NCBI RefSeq assembly: GCF_000591055.1 | Contig: NC_020388.1 | Location: 2,728,001-2,792,000 of the forward strand | DNA from: Natronomonas moolapensis 8.8.11 | GTDB lineage: Archaea; Halobacteriota; Halobacteria; Halobacteriales; Haloarculaceae | DNA: 64,000 nt | Reading direction: 5' to 3' | Shown: one piece after another, positions 26,460 to 35,262 of the stretch | Numbering within the stretch: position 1 is the stretch's first letter | How the letters are laid out: each line of letters starts with the position of its first letter | Position numbers and translations under genes: made by a program | Notes under the pieces: model-generated | What the model saw: the letters and a program-made list of their open reading frames with translations, nothing else | Told to the model about the DNA's origin: nothing | Databases searched by the model: none

Positions 26460-27386
26460 TCAGAAGTCCTCCACCTCGCGGCCGCCGCGCGGCGTCACGA
26501 GGAAGTCGCCGTAGTCGTTTTCCCACTCGTGGCTCTCCGCGGTGCCCACGAGAATCGACGTCCCCATCCCGCCCACCTTCTCGGAGTGTGCGTCGGTCTC
26601 GCCCAGCGTGGTGATCGTGTGCGTCTCGTCCTCGAGGTTGCGGCCGGCCTCGCCGCGGCCGGCGTCGTTGAAGATCGCGACCGGCACGTCGTCGGATCGC
26701 TCCTCGCGGATCACGTCGATCGCGCGCTCGTGGTCGCGCCAGCAGTTGTACAGGACGATGACGAACCCCGAAATCGCCGCCGCCCGGAGCTTCTCCTCGA
26801 TCTCCTCCCAGCCGCGCCACTTGTCGGACAGCGAGATCGTACAGAAGTCGTTCGACAGCGGCGCGCCGAGGTTCGCCGCCCCGCCCAACGCCGCCGTCAC
26901 GCCCGGAACGATCTCGATCGGGACGTCCGTCGCCGCCTCCTCGTCGGCCATCAGAAAGACCAGGTCGCTCTTGCCGTAGACGTTCGGATCGCCGCCGGAG
27001 ACGTGGGCGACGTCCTGGCCCGCGCGGACGCGGTCGAAGGCCTCCCGCGTCAGCTCGACTTGCTGGCCCATCGAGGAACGGACGAGCTCTTGTTCGGTGC
27101 CGTCGGGGCGCGAGAGGACGGTTCCGTCGGTCCACTCGTCCGGGCGCGAGGCGGCCGCGCCCCCGTCGGCGGCCGGCTCCTCGGCCTCGGCTGCGTCTTC
27201 GTCGTCCGCCGCCGGGAGCGTTCCGTCCGCCCGGAGGAACTCCTGATAGAGGTTCGAGGCGATCACGCAGTCGGCGGACTCGATCACGTCCGTCGCGCGC
27301 TGGGTCATCGCGTGGGGGAGCCCGGGGCCGATCCCGACGACGTAGAGGGTGCCGTACTCCTCCGGTGGGCCGTTCTTTTCCGACAT
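26460..27386 (-). CDS. cbiH2: CbiH2, second CbiH/CobJ-like methyltransferase
   Basis: This 308-residue paralogue of CbiH1 has the same methyltransferase core: LYVVGIGPGLPHAMT, HVSGGDPNVYGKSDLVFLM, IEIVPGVTAALGGAANLGAPL and IVLYNCWR. It has an acidic insertion near residues 55-90. Haloarchaea commonly carry two cbiH genes; how they divide the C17-methylation and ring-contraction work is not settled. Its ATG overlaps the cbiG stop by one base. Confidence 0.88.
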   Translation of the reverse strand: MSEKNGPPEEYGTLYVVGIGPGLPHAMTQRATDVIESADCVIASNLYQEFLRADGTLPAADDEDAAEAEEPAADGGAAASRPDEWTDGTVLSRPDGTEQELVRSSMGQQVELTREAFDRVRAGQDVAHVSGGDPNVYGKSDLVFLMADEEAATDVPIEIVPGVTAALGGAANLGAPLSNDFCTISLSDKWRGWEEIEEKLRAAAISGFVIVLYNCWRDHERAIDVIREERSDDVPVAIFNDAGRGEAGRNLEDETHTITTLGETDAHSEKVGGMGTSILVGTAESHEWENDYGDFLVTPRGGREVEDF

Positions 27387-28381
27387 TACTCGCCCACCGC
27401 CACGGTCACCGCGTCGTCGAAGCGTTCCTTCTCACGGAGCAGTTCGTGTTCGCGCCCGCCGGCGATCGCCGAGGCTTCGGCGATCCCCGGCCACCCGATC
27501 AGCTCCTTCGCGCGGGAGGGCGTCGGTCCCTCGTGATCGAGCAGCGTTTCCTTCTCGAACAACACGACGCCGGCCCCGATCTCCTGGGCGGCTTCGTAAA
27601 GCCCTTCTTCGCCCTCCTTTCTCGTGGCCGTGGCGACGAACTCCACGTCCGAAAAGTCGAGCTCGAGGGCGTCGAGGGCGGCCGCCCAGGCGTCGAGGAC
27701 CTGCTCCTTTTCGACGCCGCTGACGGTGCCGGTACCGAGGACGACTCCCTCGTCGTTTCGCTTCATGACCGTTACGTCGTCGCCGACCAACACGGCCCGG
27801 GGACCGTCGAGCCGTTCGACCACCTCGAGGTCGTCGTTCAGGACGGCGAGGTTCGTCGCCACCGTCGAGTCGCCGTTGACCACGTGGGCGTCAAGCGCCT
27901 TCGCCTTCGACTCGATGCCCTGTTTGCCCGCCGCCTCGCTGGCGGTGGTCATCGCCGGGACGGCGCCGAGTTGCGAGAGGTCGTATGCGACCTGGTTGGC
28001 GCCGTGGTGGCCGCCCGTCAGCGGGATCGCCCACGTCAACGCCTCGTCGATCACGACGACGGCGGGGTCGTCCCACTTGTCGTCGAGCAGGCCGGCGGTC
28101 TTGCGCATCGCGATCCCCGAGGCCATCAGGCCGACGAAGCAGTCGTACTCCCCCCAGTGCTCGGCGAAGACGTCGCCGTGGTACTCGAGAATCTCGATCG
28201 ATTCGTAGTCGTCGGCCAGTTCGTCCTTTATTTCTTCGGCGACGGGCAGTTTGCGCTCGAAGCTGATTATCGCGATCTCCTCGGCGACCTCGCCGTCGGA
28301 GTCCGGCGTCGAGCAGTGCCCGCCCGAGTCGTCGCTTCCGTCGTCGGTGCTTCCGTCGTCCGCGTTCGTGTCCGTGCTCAT
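27386..28381 (-). CDS. cbiG: CbiG, cobalt-precorrin-5A hydrolase
   Basis: This 331-residue CbiG opens the lactone and releases acetaldehyde from cobalt-precorrin-5A. The N-terminal domain has the conserved [20 protein letters not shown] and [17 protein letters not shown]. The C-terminal domain is also family-typical ([15 protein letters not shown] and [17 protein letters not shown]). A 30-residue Asp/Ser-rich leader with one HC pair precedes the domain, echoing the low-complexity leader of CbiH1. It sits 1 bp after cbiF. Confidence 0.93.
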   Translation of the reverse strand: MSTDTNADDGSTDDGSDDSGGHCSTPDSDGEVAEEIAIISFERKLPVAEEIKDELADDYESIEILEYHGDVFAEHWGEYDCFVGLMASGIAMRKTAGLLDDKWDDPAVVVIDEALTWAIPLTGGHHGANQVAYDLSQLGAVPAMTTASEAAGKQGIESKAKALDAHVVNGDSTVATNLAVLNDDLEVVERLDGPRAVLVGDDVTVMKRNDEGVVLGTGTVSGVEKEQVLDAWAAALDALELDFSDVEFVATATRKEGEEGLYEAAQEIGAGVVLFEKETLLDHEGPTPSRAKELIGWPGIAEASAIAGGREHELLREKERFDDAVTVAVGE

Positions 28382-28382
28382 G

Positions 28383-29273
28383 TCAATCGTCGTCCGAGGG
28401 ACTTTCGGTTTCGGTGTCGTTGTCGCCTTGATTCGCCCACCCGCCGTACAGGTAGGACCGCTCGTAGCCCGCCCCCGCCGCGGCGTCGCCGATCAACACC
28501 ATCGCGGAGGCGCGATAGCCCGCATCGTCGATCTTTTCGCCGATGTCGCCGACCGTCCCCTCGATGATGTCCTCGTCGGGCCAGGAGGCGTGATAGACGA
28601 CCGAAACGGGCGTGTCGGGGGCGACCCCCGACTCGACGAGTCGGTCCATCGTGTCGGCGACCGCGTGGGTGCCGAGGTAGATACAGGTCGTCACGTCGCC
28701 CATCCCGACGAACTCGGCGATGTGGTCGTCCTCGGCGTCGAGGGTCTTGCCCTGCGGTCGCGTGAACGCGACGTGGTTGGCCGTCTCGTTGAGCGTGAGC
28801 TGGGTCCGCAGCGTCGCGCTCGCCGCAAAGGCCGAGGTGACGCCGGGAACGAGGTAGGTCGGCACGCCCTCGTGTTCTAAGGCGTCCATCTGTTCGAGGG
28901 CGGCCCCGTAGATCGCCGGGTCGCCGCTGTGGAGCCTGACGACCGTCCGACCGTCCCCGTAGGCGTCACGCATCAGCGGGACCAGCTCCTCGAGATCCTT
29001 GCCGACGCTGTTGACCAACTCGGCGTGGTCGCAGTACGCCTCGAGCAGCTCGCTGTTGACGAGTGACCCGGCGTGGACGACGAGGTCGGCGTCCTCGAGG
29101 AGTTCCTTTCCGGCGACGGTCAACAGGCGGGGGTGCCCCGGCCCCGCGCCGACGAAGGGGATCCCCTCGCGGTCGTCGCCCGCGGTGTGCTCGTAGACGC
29201 GCTCGTCGCGCTCGTGGGCGTGTTTCTCGCGCTGGGCGTCGATCGCCGCCTGGGGATCGGCGTCGTCAGTCAT
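28383..29273 (-). CDS. cbiF: CbiF, cobalt-precorrin-4 C11-methyltransferase
   Basis: This 296-residue SAM-dependent methyltransferase of the CbiF/CobM family has the diagnostic IPFVGAGPGHPRLLTV, VVHAGSLVN, VVRLHSGDPAIYGAALEQM and VPGVTSAFAASATLRTQLTL. The terminal SYLYGGWAN is lengthened by an acidic tail. ATG at 29273 overlaps the 3' end of cbiL by 8 bp, which indicates coupling. It methylates C11 after ring contraction. Confidence 0.94.
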   Translation of the reverse strand: MTDDADPQAAIDAQREKHAHERDERVYEHTAGDDREGIPFVGAGPGHPRLLTVAGKELLEDADLVVHAGSLVNSELLEAYCDHAELVNSVGKDLEELVPLMRDAYGDGRTVVRLHSGDPAIYGAALEQMDALEHEGVPTYLVPGVTSAFAASATLRTQLTLNETANHVAFTRPQGKTLDAEDDHIAEFVGMGDVTTCIYLGTHAVADTMDRLVESGVAPDTPVSVVYHASWPDEDIIEGTVGDIGEKIDDAGYRASAMVLIGDAAAGAGYERSYLYGGWANQGDNDTETESPSDDD

Positions 29274-29973
29274 CGTCGGCCTCCGTTTCGGCGCCGAAGG
29301 CGGCCGTCGCGGGTGCCTCGCCGACACCGGGCTTCTCGGCGTAGGCCACGGTGTAGTAGTCGCGCTCCTCGAGCCGCGAAGGATCGTCGGTGACGATCGT
29401 CTCGTGGCCGTTCATGAACAGTCGGCGACCGTAGGTCACGTCGTAGCCCGCCTCCCGCAGCTTCTCGTGGGTCGTCGGGACGTCGGTCACCTTGAACAGG
29501 ACGAGCCGATCGGGGCCGACGGGGGCGGCCCCGCGGGCGGCCTCCCGGAGAACGAGCTCCGAGCCCGCGGTGATCTCGACGTCGAAAGCGGTCGCGAAGG
29601 CCGTCACCGTCGAGACGCCGGGGACCACCTCGACGTCGACAGCGGGGTGGAACCGATCGAGGGTGCGGCGCAAGTGCCCGAACGTCGAGTAGACGTTTGG
29701 GTCGCCGAGCGTGACGAACGCCGCCGTTCCGTCGGCGGCGGTCGGGGCGATCTCGGCGGCGGCGGCCTTCCAGGCGTCCCGGAGTTCGTCCTCGTCTCTC
29801 GTCATCGGGAAGTCGAGATCGCCCAACTGTTCGTCGTCGACGTACTCGGTGGCGACGCTCCGGGAGAGCCGTCCCGGCGTGTAGACGACGTCGGCAGATT
29901 CGAGCGTCTCGCGGCCCTTGATCGTGATCAGCCCCGCGTCCCCGGGACCGAGCCCGACGCCGTACAGCGTCAT
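29266..29973 (-). CDS. cbiL: CbiL, cobalt-factor II/precorrin-2 C20-methyltransferase
   Basis: This 235-residue methyltransferase of the CbiL/CobI family starts MTLYGVGLGPGDAGLITIKG and contains FVTLGDPNVYSTFGHL and VEVVPGVSTVTAFATAF. It adds the C20 methyl after cobalt insertion. The ATG at 29973 directly abuts the conserved start. The gap to cbiT is 25 bp. Confidence 0.93.
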   Translation of the reverse strand: MTLYGVGLGPGDAGLITIKGRETLESADVVYTPGRLSRSVATEYVDDEQLGDLDFPMTRDEDELRDAWKAAAAEIAPTAADGTAAFVTLGDPNVYSTFGHLRRTLDRFHPAVDVEVVPGVSTVTAFATAFDVEITAGSELVLREAARGAAPVGPDRLVLFKVTDVPTTHEKLREAGYDVTYGRRLFMNGHETIVTDDPSRLEERDYYTVAYAEKPGVGEAPATAAFGAETEADDD

Positions 29974-29998
29974 GCCCGGGCCCCCGTCGGAGCCGGCG

Positions 29999-30538
29999 TC
30001 ATGCTGTGCCCCCCGAGATGACGTAGACCGGGTTGTCGGCATCGAAGCTCGTCGCGCCGGCGAGTTCGTAGCCCGTCGACACCTGCATCTGGATGACCTC
30101 ACCGAAGAGGTCCCGCTCGCGGAACGCCCGGACGGCGTCGCCTGCGACCTCGAGCCGGGAGACATTCATGACCACGCGGTCGACGCCGGTCTCGGCGGCG
30201 TGATCGAGCACGTCGGCGTAGTTGCGCGACCCACCGAGAAAGAGGGCGTCGGCGTCGTCGGGCAGCGCCTCCGGGGCCTCGCCCTCGATCAGTTCGACGC
30301 CCTCGATCCCGTTGGCAGCGAGGTTTTTTCGGGTCGCCTCGAGCCGTTCCGGCTTGCGCTCGATCGCCGTCACGCGACCGGCGAGGCGGGCGGCCTCGAT
30401 CGTTACCGCGCCGGTACAGGAGCCGACCTCCACGAAGTGATCGGATCCAGCCAGCCCGAGTTTTCCGAGCGTGACCGAGCGGACCTCCGGCTTCGTCGGC
30501 CCGGCCTTGGCGTCGTGTGGAAGCGCTGTGCGTGCCAT
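29999..30538 (-). CDS. cbiT: CbiT, cobalt-precorrin-6B C15-methyltransferase (decarboxylating)
   Basis: This 179-residue class I SAM methyltransferase shows GPTKPEVRSVTLGKLGL, the SAM loop HFVEVGSCTGAVTIEAARL and VTAIERKPERLE. It methylates C15 and decarboxylates the C12 acetate. It is the first gene of the minus-strand cobalamin operon, with a TATA-like box at 30594-30602 and an inverted repeat over the predicted transcription start. The separate CbiE partner is not in this window. Confidence 0.92.
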   Translation of the reverse strand: MARTALPHDAKAGPTKPEVRSVTLGKLGLAGSDHFVEVGSCTGAVTIEAARLAGRVTAIERKPERLEATRKNLAANGIEGVELIEGEAPEALPDDADALFLGGSRNYADVLDHAAETGVDRVVMNVSRLEVAGDAVRAFRERDLFGEVIQMQVSTGYELAGATSFDADNPVYVISGGTA

Positions 30539-30562
30539 GGGGGTACAACCGTACCGACCGAC

Positions 30563-30602
30563 AAAACAATTGTGGTTGTTTTAGGACAAGTAGATTTTAT
30601 GC
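30563..30602 (-). promoter_or_regulatory. Cobalamin operon promoter with candidate operator
   Basis: On the minus strand GCATAAAAT (30594-30602) is a TATA-like box, which predicts a start near 30571. A perfect 7-bp inverted repeat, AAAACAA and TTGTTTT with a 6-bp spacer (30563-30582), covers that start point. The position suits a repressor. The rest of 30539-30840 holds an AT-rich stretch and the alcohol dehydrogenase promoter. Confidence 0.5.
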
Positions 30603-30805
30603 GACCCGTCGACGTCCCGTAACGTAGACCCACGTCGTCGGGGGCTCCCGGATCGGGTGAATGCAGTCGTTATTCTACCGTAGACCGAATACGTAGATGG
30701 ATTACGGTGAACGGGTCGAACGTCCCGATTTCATAATAAAAGATTCAAATATATTAGATATTAATAAAATGGCCTCGTTGTGTACGACCCCGCATCCTGC
30801 ACAGA

Positions 30806-30813
30806 TTTTAATA
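30806..30813 (+). promoter_or_regulatory. TATA-like box of the alcohol dehydrogenase gene
   Basis: TTTTAATA lies 31 bp before the ATG at 30841, which leaves a leader of only a few bases. An AT-rich tract upstream (30733-30772) contains TATTA and TAATA arms 5 bp apart, a possible extra regulator site. Confidence 0.5.
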
Positions 30814-30840
30814 CAGAACAGTGAGACAAATGCTACCGTG

Positions 30841-31908
30841 ATGCAAGCAGTACTGCTAGAGGAGTTCCAAGAACCGCTGGAGGTACAAGACGTCGAGCGT
30901 CCCGAGCCGGAGCCCGGCGGGGCCGTCGCCGAGGTCGTCGGATGTGGCGTGTGCCGATCCGACTGGCACTGCTGGCAGGGCGATTGGGACTGGTTCGGCT
31001 ATCGGCCCGACCCGCCGCACGTTCTCGGCCACGAGCCGACGGGTCGCATCGTTTCCGTCGGCGAGGACGTCGAAACCGTCGAGGAGGGCCAAGAGGTCGC
31101 GATCCCGTTCAATTTCGCCTGTGGCACCTGCGATATGTGCCGGAACGGCCGCGAGAACATCTGTGAGAACCACGTCGGCCTCGGATTCATGAACGAGGCC
31201 CCGGGCGCGTTCGCCGAGGAGGTCCACATTCCGAACGCCGACATCAACGCGGTCCCGCTACCCGACAGTATCGACGCCGAAGCCGCCGCCGGCTGTGGTT
31301 GTCGGTTCATGACCTCGTTCCACGCGATGGCCCACCGTGCGCCCGTCAGCGCCGGCGACGACGTCGTCATCCACGGCTGTGGCGGCATCGGACTGTCCGC
31401 GATCCACATCGCCGACGCGCTCGGAGCGAACGTCATCGGGGTCGACCTGATGGACGATAAACTCGAAAAGGCCGAGGAACTCGGCGCCGTCGCTACGGTC
31501 AACGCGACGGAGGTCGACGACGCCGCCGCCGAGGTACACGATATCACGAACGGCGGCGCGGACGTCTCCGCCGACGCGCTCGGGATCGCAACGACGTGCC
31601 GGAACGCCGTCAACAGCCTCAAAAAGGGCGGTACACACGTCCAGATCGGCCTGACCACCGCCGAGGAGGAGGGGATGGTGTCGCTGCCGACCGACGAGTT
31701 CGTCGCCAAGGAGATCGAATTTAAGGGGTCGCTCGGCCTCCAGCCCTCGCGGTACAGCGAGATGCTGGATATGATCGACTCCGGGAAGCTCGATCCGACG
31801 ACGCTGGTCGAAAAGAAGGTCGACATCCACGGCGTGCCCGACGAACTGGCGGCGATGAGCGACTACAACACGCTGGGGATCCCGGTGTGTAACGACTTCA
31901 GTAGCTGA
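30841..31908 (+). CDS. Zinc-dependent medium-chain alcohol dehydrogenase
   Basis: This 355-residue MDR-family dehydrogenase has catalytic zinc ligands in GCGVCRSDWHCW and VLGHEPTGRI and a structural zinc motif in ACGTCDMCRNGRENIC. The NAD(P)-binding Rossmann loop is HGCGGIGLSAIHIADALGANVIGVD. The natural alcohol is unknown. ATG at 30841 is chosen; the frame is open 48 codons further upstream, but that segment is AT-rich promoter DNA. It is divergent from the cobalamin operon. Confidence 0.92.
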   Translation: MQAVLLEEFQEPLEVQDVERPEPEPGGAVAEVVGCGVCRSDWHCWQGDWDWFGYRPDPPHVLGHEPTGRIVSVGEDVETVEEGQEVAIPFNFACGTCDMCRNGRENICENHVGLGFMNEAPGAFAEEVHIPNADINAVPLPDSIDAEAAAGCGCRFMTSFHAMAHRAPVSAGDDVVIHGCGGIGLSAIHIADALGANVIGVDLMDDKLEKAEELGAVATVNATEVDDAAAEVHDITNGGADVSADALGIATTCRNAVNSLKKGGTHVQIGLTTAEEEGMVSLPTDEFVAKEIEFKGSLGLQPSRYSEMLDMIDSGKLDPTTLVEKKVDIHGVPDELAAMSDYNTLGIPVCNDFSS

Positions 31909-31920
31909 CGCCACGCTCCA

Positions 31921-32148
31921 CTACCGTTTGTATATTTCATCACCGAACTGTCGCGCTCGCTCGTAGGCGCCGTCCTCGCTTTCGACGGACGCCCGATCGA
32001 TCCGGCCAACGGTGAACTCCCGCCCACAGCCCTCTGCGGCGGTGCAGTCGTATCGGGCTGTCCAGCCCGTCGGCTCAGATTTCAGCCCGTAGTAGAGCGG
32101 CGATCCGCAGTGTGGACAGCGCGCGTCTGGGTGTTTTCTGACGATCAC
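31921..32148 (-). CDS. Small zinc-ribbon protein
   Basis: This 75-residue protein has CPHC near the N-terminus and a second pair in DCTAAEGCGREF, forming a probable C4 zinc ribbon. A basic and aromatic core (YYGLKSEPTGW) and an acidic C-terminal helix follow. Family and function are not recognised. A TATA-like box is 27 bp before the ATG, which supports expression. It is convergent with the alcohol dehydrogenase. Confidence 0.7.
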   Translation of the reverse strand: MIVRKHPDARCPHCGSPLYYGLKSEPTGWTARYDCTAAEGCGREFTVGRIDRASVESEDGAYERARQFGDEIYKR

Positions 32149-32171
32149 GGGCGGCGCTCCCCGCAGGTTAG

Positions 32172-32179
32172 TATATAAA
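32172..32179 (-). promoter_or_regulatory. TATA box of the zinc-ribbon gene
   Basis: TTTATATA on the minus strand is centred 27 bp before the ATG at 32148. Confidence 0.55.
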
Positions 32180-32247
32180 CCTTCGCGGACGGCGGGTGGG
32201 CGCGTGGCTGCTGGGGGCGGTCGCGTCGCCGTCGCGCCGTCGGATAT

Positions 32248-32254
32248 TTTTATA
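32248..32254 (+). promoter_or_regulatory. TATA box of the McrBC-like operon
   Basis: TTTTATA is centred about 28 bp before the ATG at 32279, which predicts a leaderless mRNA for the restriction pair. Confidence 0.55.
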
Positions 32255-32278
32255 CTGCCGACCCGACAGCGATACGTA

Positions 32279-33847
32279 ATGGCATACGACGGGCCTTCCG
32301 TTTTTCTCGCCCCGTACGGGAACGAGACCGCACAGGAGAACTTCCGGAGAACCGTCGAAAAGGGCGTCCCGGAATCGACGGTCGCTGCCCACTCCGAGTC
32401 CTCTCCCGGGAGCGATCCCGTCCGGATGTGGGGAACGAAGGGGACACTCGAGGGGGCGTGGCGGCAGATCGATCCCGGCGACTACCTCCTCTTTTATAAA
32501 GACGGCGCGTACGACCGCGCCGTCGAGGTCGTCGGCACCGAGCGAAACGAGGACCTCGGGCGAGAGATATGGCCGAACCACGAGGAGGGGAAGCCGTGGG
32601 TCTGTATCATCTACGTGACGGAGCCGGTCGCGACCGACATCGATTCCGCCGAAATCCACGACCTCGCCGGCCACGACATCACGTACACGATGGGGTTCGT
32701 GAAACTGAACGACCTGGGTCTCGGCGGGATCCGCGGACGGTACGGCTCCGTGGAGAACCTGCTCCACGGCGGCGCCCCGGTCGATGGGACAGCGACTGAG
32801 CAGACCACGCTCGGGGACGCCCCCGAGCCGGACGTCGAGACGGTCCCGTCGGTCGACCTATCACCGTCGGTGTTCGACTCGCTTCGCTTCCCGGACGGGC
32901 AGGGCGAGGAGTTGGCCGAACAGATCACCGCGGCGCTGAACGCCGGCAAACACCTGGTTTTCACTGGCCCGCCGGGGACCGGCAAGACCGAGATCGCCCG
33001 GCTGCTGTGTTCGCATCTCGCCGAGGAGTTCCCCGAAATATACACCGGACACCGACTCACGACCGCGACGGCCGATTGGTCGACCTTCGAGACGGTCGGC
33101 GGCTACATGCCGGGCGAATCCGACGGCGACGACCTCTCGTTCGAGCCGGGGCAGGTGCTCCGCCGATTTAAAAAGGACGGGCGACAGCGGAACGAACTCC
33201 TCGTCATCGACGAGATCAACCGGGCGGACATCGACAAATCGTTCGGACAGTTGTTCACGCTCCTGTCGGGGCAGGCCGTTCAATTGCCGTACAAGCGCGG
33301 CGGCGAGGAGATCGAGATCGTCCCCGCCGGGCGATCCGGCGGCGGCCCGGCGGAACACCGCTACGTCGTCCCGGCGTCGTGGCGGATCGTCGCGACGATG
33401 AACTCCTACGACAAGACGTCGCTGTACGAACTCTCCTACGCGTTCATGCGGCGCTTCGCCTTCGTACACGTCGACGCGCCGGAGGTCCCGCCGGATCGCG
33501 AAGCCGGCGGCGAACTCGTCCGATCGTACGCCGCGATCTGGGACGTTGCGGTCGACAGCGAGGCGCTCCGGGACGTCGGCGAGATCTGGCGGGCAGTCAA
33601 CGCGACCGACGACGGCCGCGAGATCGGTCCCGCGATAATAAAAGATGTCCTCGCGCACATCGACGGGCGCGGCATCGACCGGCGGGACGCGCTCACGGGC
33701 GCGGTCGCGAGTTACGTCGTCCCGCAACTGGAGGGCGTTCCGAACCGCGCCCGGATCGTCTCCCGCATCGTCGATACCGACACGGTCGATCCGGCCCGGC
33801 TGAGCCGCTTGGCCGGCGACGTCCTCGGCGTGACCGTCGATGGATAG
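32279..33847 (+). CDS. McrB-like AAA+ GTPase/ATPase with N-terminal EVE/PUA-like domain
   Basis: This 522-residue protein couples a probable modified-base reader to a McrB-type motor. Residues about 1-150 look like an EVE/PUA-like domain (WRQIDPGDYLLFYKDGAYD, then WVCIIYVTEPV). A variable acidic linker follows. The AAA module has Walker A GPPGTGKTEIARLL near residue 230, Walker B LLVIDEINRADI and the McrB-type NxxD motif in ATMNSYDKTSLYELS, with sensor Arg residues in AFMRRFAF. It would load the downstream nuclease onto modified foreign DNA. Its last 8 bp overlap the next gene. No methyltransferase is adjacent. Confidence 0.82.
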   Translation: MAYDGPSVFLAPYGNETAQENFRRTVEKGVPESTVAAHSESSPGSDPVRMWGTKGTLEGAWRQIDPGDYLLFYKDGAYDRAVEVVGTERNEDLGREIWPNHEEGKPWVCIIYVTEPVATDIDSAEIHDLAGHDITYTMGFVKLNDLGLGGIRGRYGSVENLLHGGAPVDGTATEQTTLGDAPEPDVETVPSVDLSPSVFDSLRFPDGQGEELAEQITAALNAGKHLVFTGPPGTGKTEIARLLCSHLAEEFPEIYTGHRLTTATADWSTFETVGGYMPGESDGDDLSFEPGQVLRRFKKDGRQRNELLVIDEINRADIDKSFGQLFTLLSGQAVQLPYKRGGEEIEIVPAGRSGGGPAEHRYVVPASWRIVATMNSYDKTSLYELSYAFMRRFAFVHVDAPEVPPDREAGGELVRSYAAIWDVAVDSEALRDVGEIWRAVNATDDGREIGPAIIKDVLAHIDGRGIDRRDALTGAVASYVVPQLEGVPNRARIVSRIVDTDTVDPARLSRLAGDVLGVTVDG

Positions 33848-35186
33848 CTCCGAACTCGTCGCCGGGCTATCGCAGGATATCCTGGCGTACGTGATGCACG
33901 GGTCGTTCCCCGAGCGACACGTCACCAGGGAGCTCAAGCCGGACGGCCTCGACGAGCGCTTCGACGACTACGAGGCGCTCGTTCGGCTGCACTTCGTGCT
34001 CAAACCCGGCGTCGTCGAGTTCGTCGAGGCCCTCCCCGAGCGACTCCGGAACGTCAAGACCGGCACCGAGACCACGACGACCGTCTCGCGCGGGCGGGTC
34101 GACGGCCGTGTCGACTGGCCGTCGACGGTCAAAAAGCGGTATTCGACGAACCCGCGGGACAGCAGTCTGTTCGTCTGTGACAGTCGCTCGGAGAGCTACG
34201 ACACCGCCGAGAACGTCGTCTTGAAGCGGCTCCTGTCGATCGTCTACGAAACGCTGGAGCAGTGTGCGGGATACCTGCGGGCGGACTACGAGTGGGTGAC
34301 CGACCGATGGCGCGAGAACCTCGAACTCGTCGACGTCATGCGCCGGACGTTCGAACGGAACGTCCACGTCAGGCGGATCCGCGATCCGGCGTCGTACGAA
34401 CCGACCGAACGGATGCTGCAGCGCGCCGAGAACGCCCGGACGCCATTATACACCGAGGCGGCGAGGCTGCTCCGATCGTACCGGGAAAGTCAGGCCGCCG
34501 ATCCGGACGCGATCGCCGAACTGCTCGAAGAGACGGCGATCACCCCCGACGACGAGGAGACGCTCTTGGAGTTGTACGTCCTGTTTCGGTTCGTCGACGC
34601 GATCGAGTCGCTCCGCGAGGAGTCGTTCACGCTCTCGACGATCGCCTCGGATTCGCAGGCCGTCGCCCGGATGGCCGACGACGACGCCGAGATCACGCTG
34701 TATCACGACAACTCCGCGGGCGACCGCGACCTGTCGTTCGTGCCGGAGCACTTCGAGAAGGGGAGAAGTGACCTCGCACGCAGCGAGATGGTCCAGCGGG
34801 AGACGCTCGACGTCCTCTCGGCGTACTTCCCCGACGACGACTTCCGCCGAAGCACGGGACGTCCGGACGTTATCGTCCTCGAGATCGACTCGGGCGGCCG
34901 ACGGGAGTACCTCGTCACCGAAATCAAGAACTCGACGAACCCGGGGACGATCCGGTCGGGGATCAAGGAGACACTCGAGTACCTGGCGTTTCTCCGACAC
35001 GACGGCGAGTTCGTCTTCGGAGAGGACAGGTCGTACTTCGGGTCCGGGTGGAACGGCCTGTTGGTCGTACAGGACATCGAAGGCACCGAGACGGCGTCGC
35101 TTTCGGAGCAACGCTCGATCCGGATCCTGCAGGCCTCGGAGGTCGAATCGAAACTCCGAGCGGTCCTGGAGTCGGTCGTCGGGTGA
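33840..35186 (+). CDS. McrC-like nuclease partner
   Basis: This 448-residue protein is encoded with the McrB-like gene and overlaps it by 8 bp. The long helical N-terminal part includes SYDTAENVVLKRLLSIVYETL, a pattern seen in McrC/DUF2357-type proteins. The C-terminal part has a PD-(D/E)XK nuclease core: GRPDVIVLEID near residue 340, followed by EYLVTEIKNS around 357-364. It is therefore the likely cleaving subunit of a type IV, modification-dependent restriction system. It is convergent with the bat-type regulator across the 142-bp repeat array. Confidence 0.78.
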   Translation: MDSSELVAGLSQDILAYVMHGSFPERHVTRELKPDGLDERFDDYEALVRLHFVLKPGVVEFVEALPERLRNVKTGTETTTTVSRGRVDGRVDWPSTVKKRYSTNPRDSSLFVCDSRSESYDTAENVVLKRLLSIVYETLEQCAGYLRADYEWVTDRWRENLELVDVMRRTFERNVHVRRIRDPASYEPTERMLQRAENARTPLYTEAARLLRSYRESQAADPDAIAELLEETAITPDDEETLLELYVLFRFVDAIESLREESFTLSTIASDSQAVARMADDDAEITLYHDNSAGDRDLSFVPEHFEKGRSDLARSEMVQRETLDVLSAYFPDDDFRRSTGRPDVIVLEIDSGGRREYLVTEIKNSTNPGTIRSGIKETLEYLAFLRHDGEFVFGEDRSYFGSGWNGLLVVQDIEGTETASLSEQRSIRILQASEVESKLRAVLESVVG

Positions 35187-35262
35187 GCGGGCGTATCGAT
35201 GCCCGCCGTTCCCCGAACGCTACGTTGGGGCGAAACGACGGGGCAGGGGAACCGAGAGTAAC

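Noticed and set aside
30539-30840. Cobalamin riboswitch upstream of the cbi operon
   Set aside because: No B12-box-like sequence or long structured leader is seen; only a short leader with an inverted repeat.
33840-35186. Complete type I or II restriction-modification system
   Set aside because: No methyltransferase or specificity subunit is adjacent; the pair fits type IV instead.
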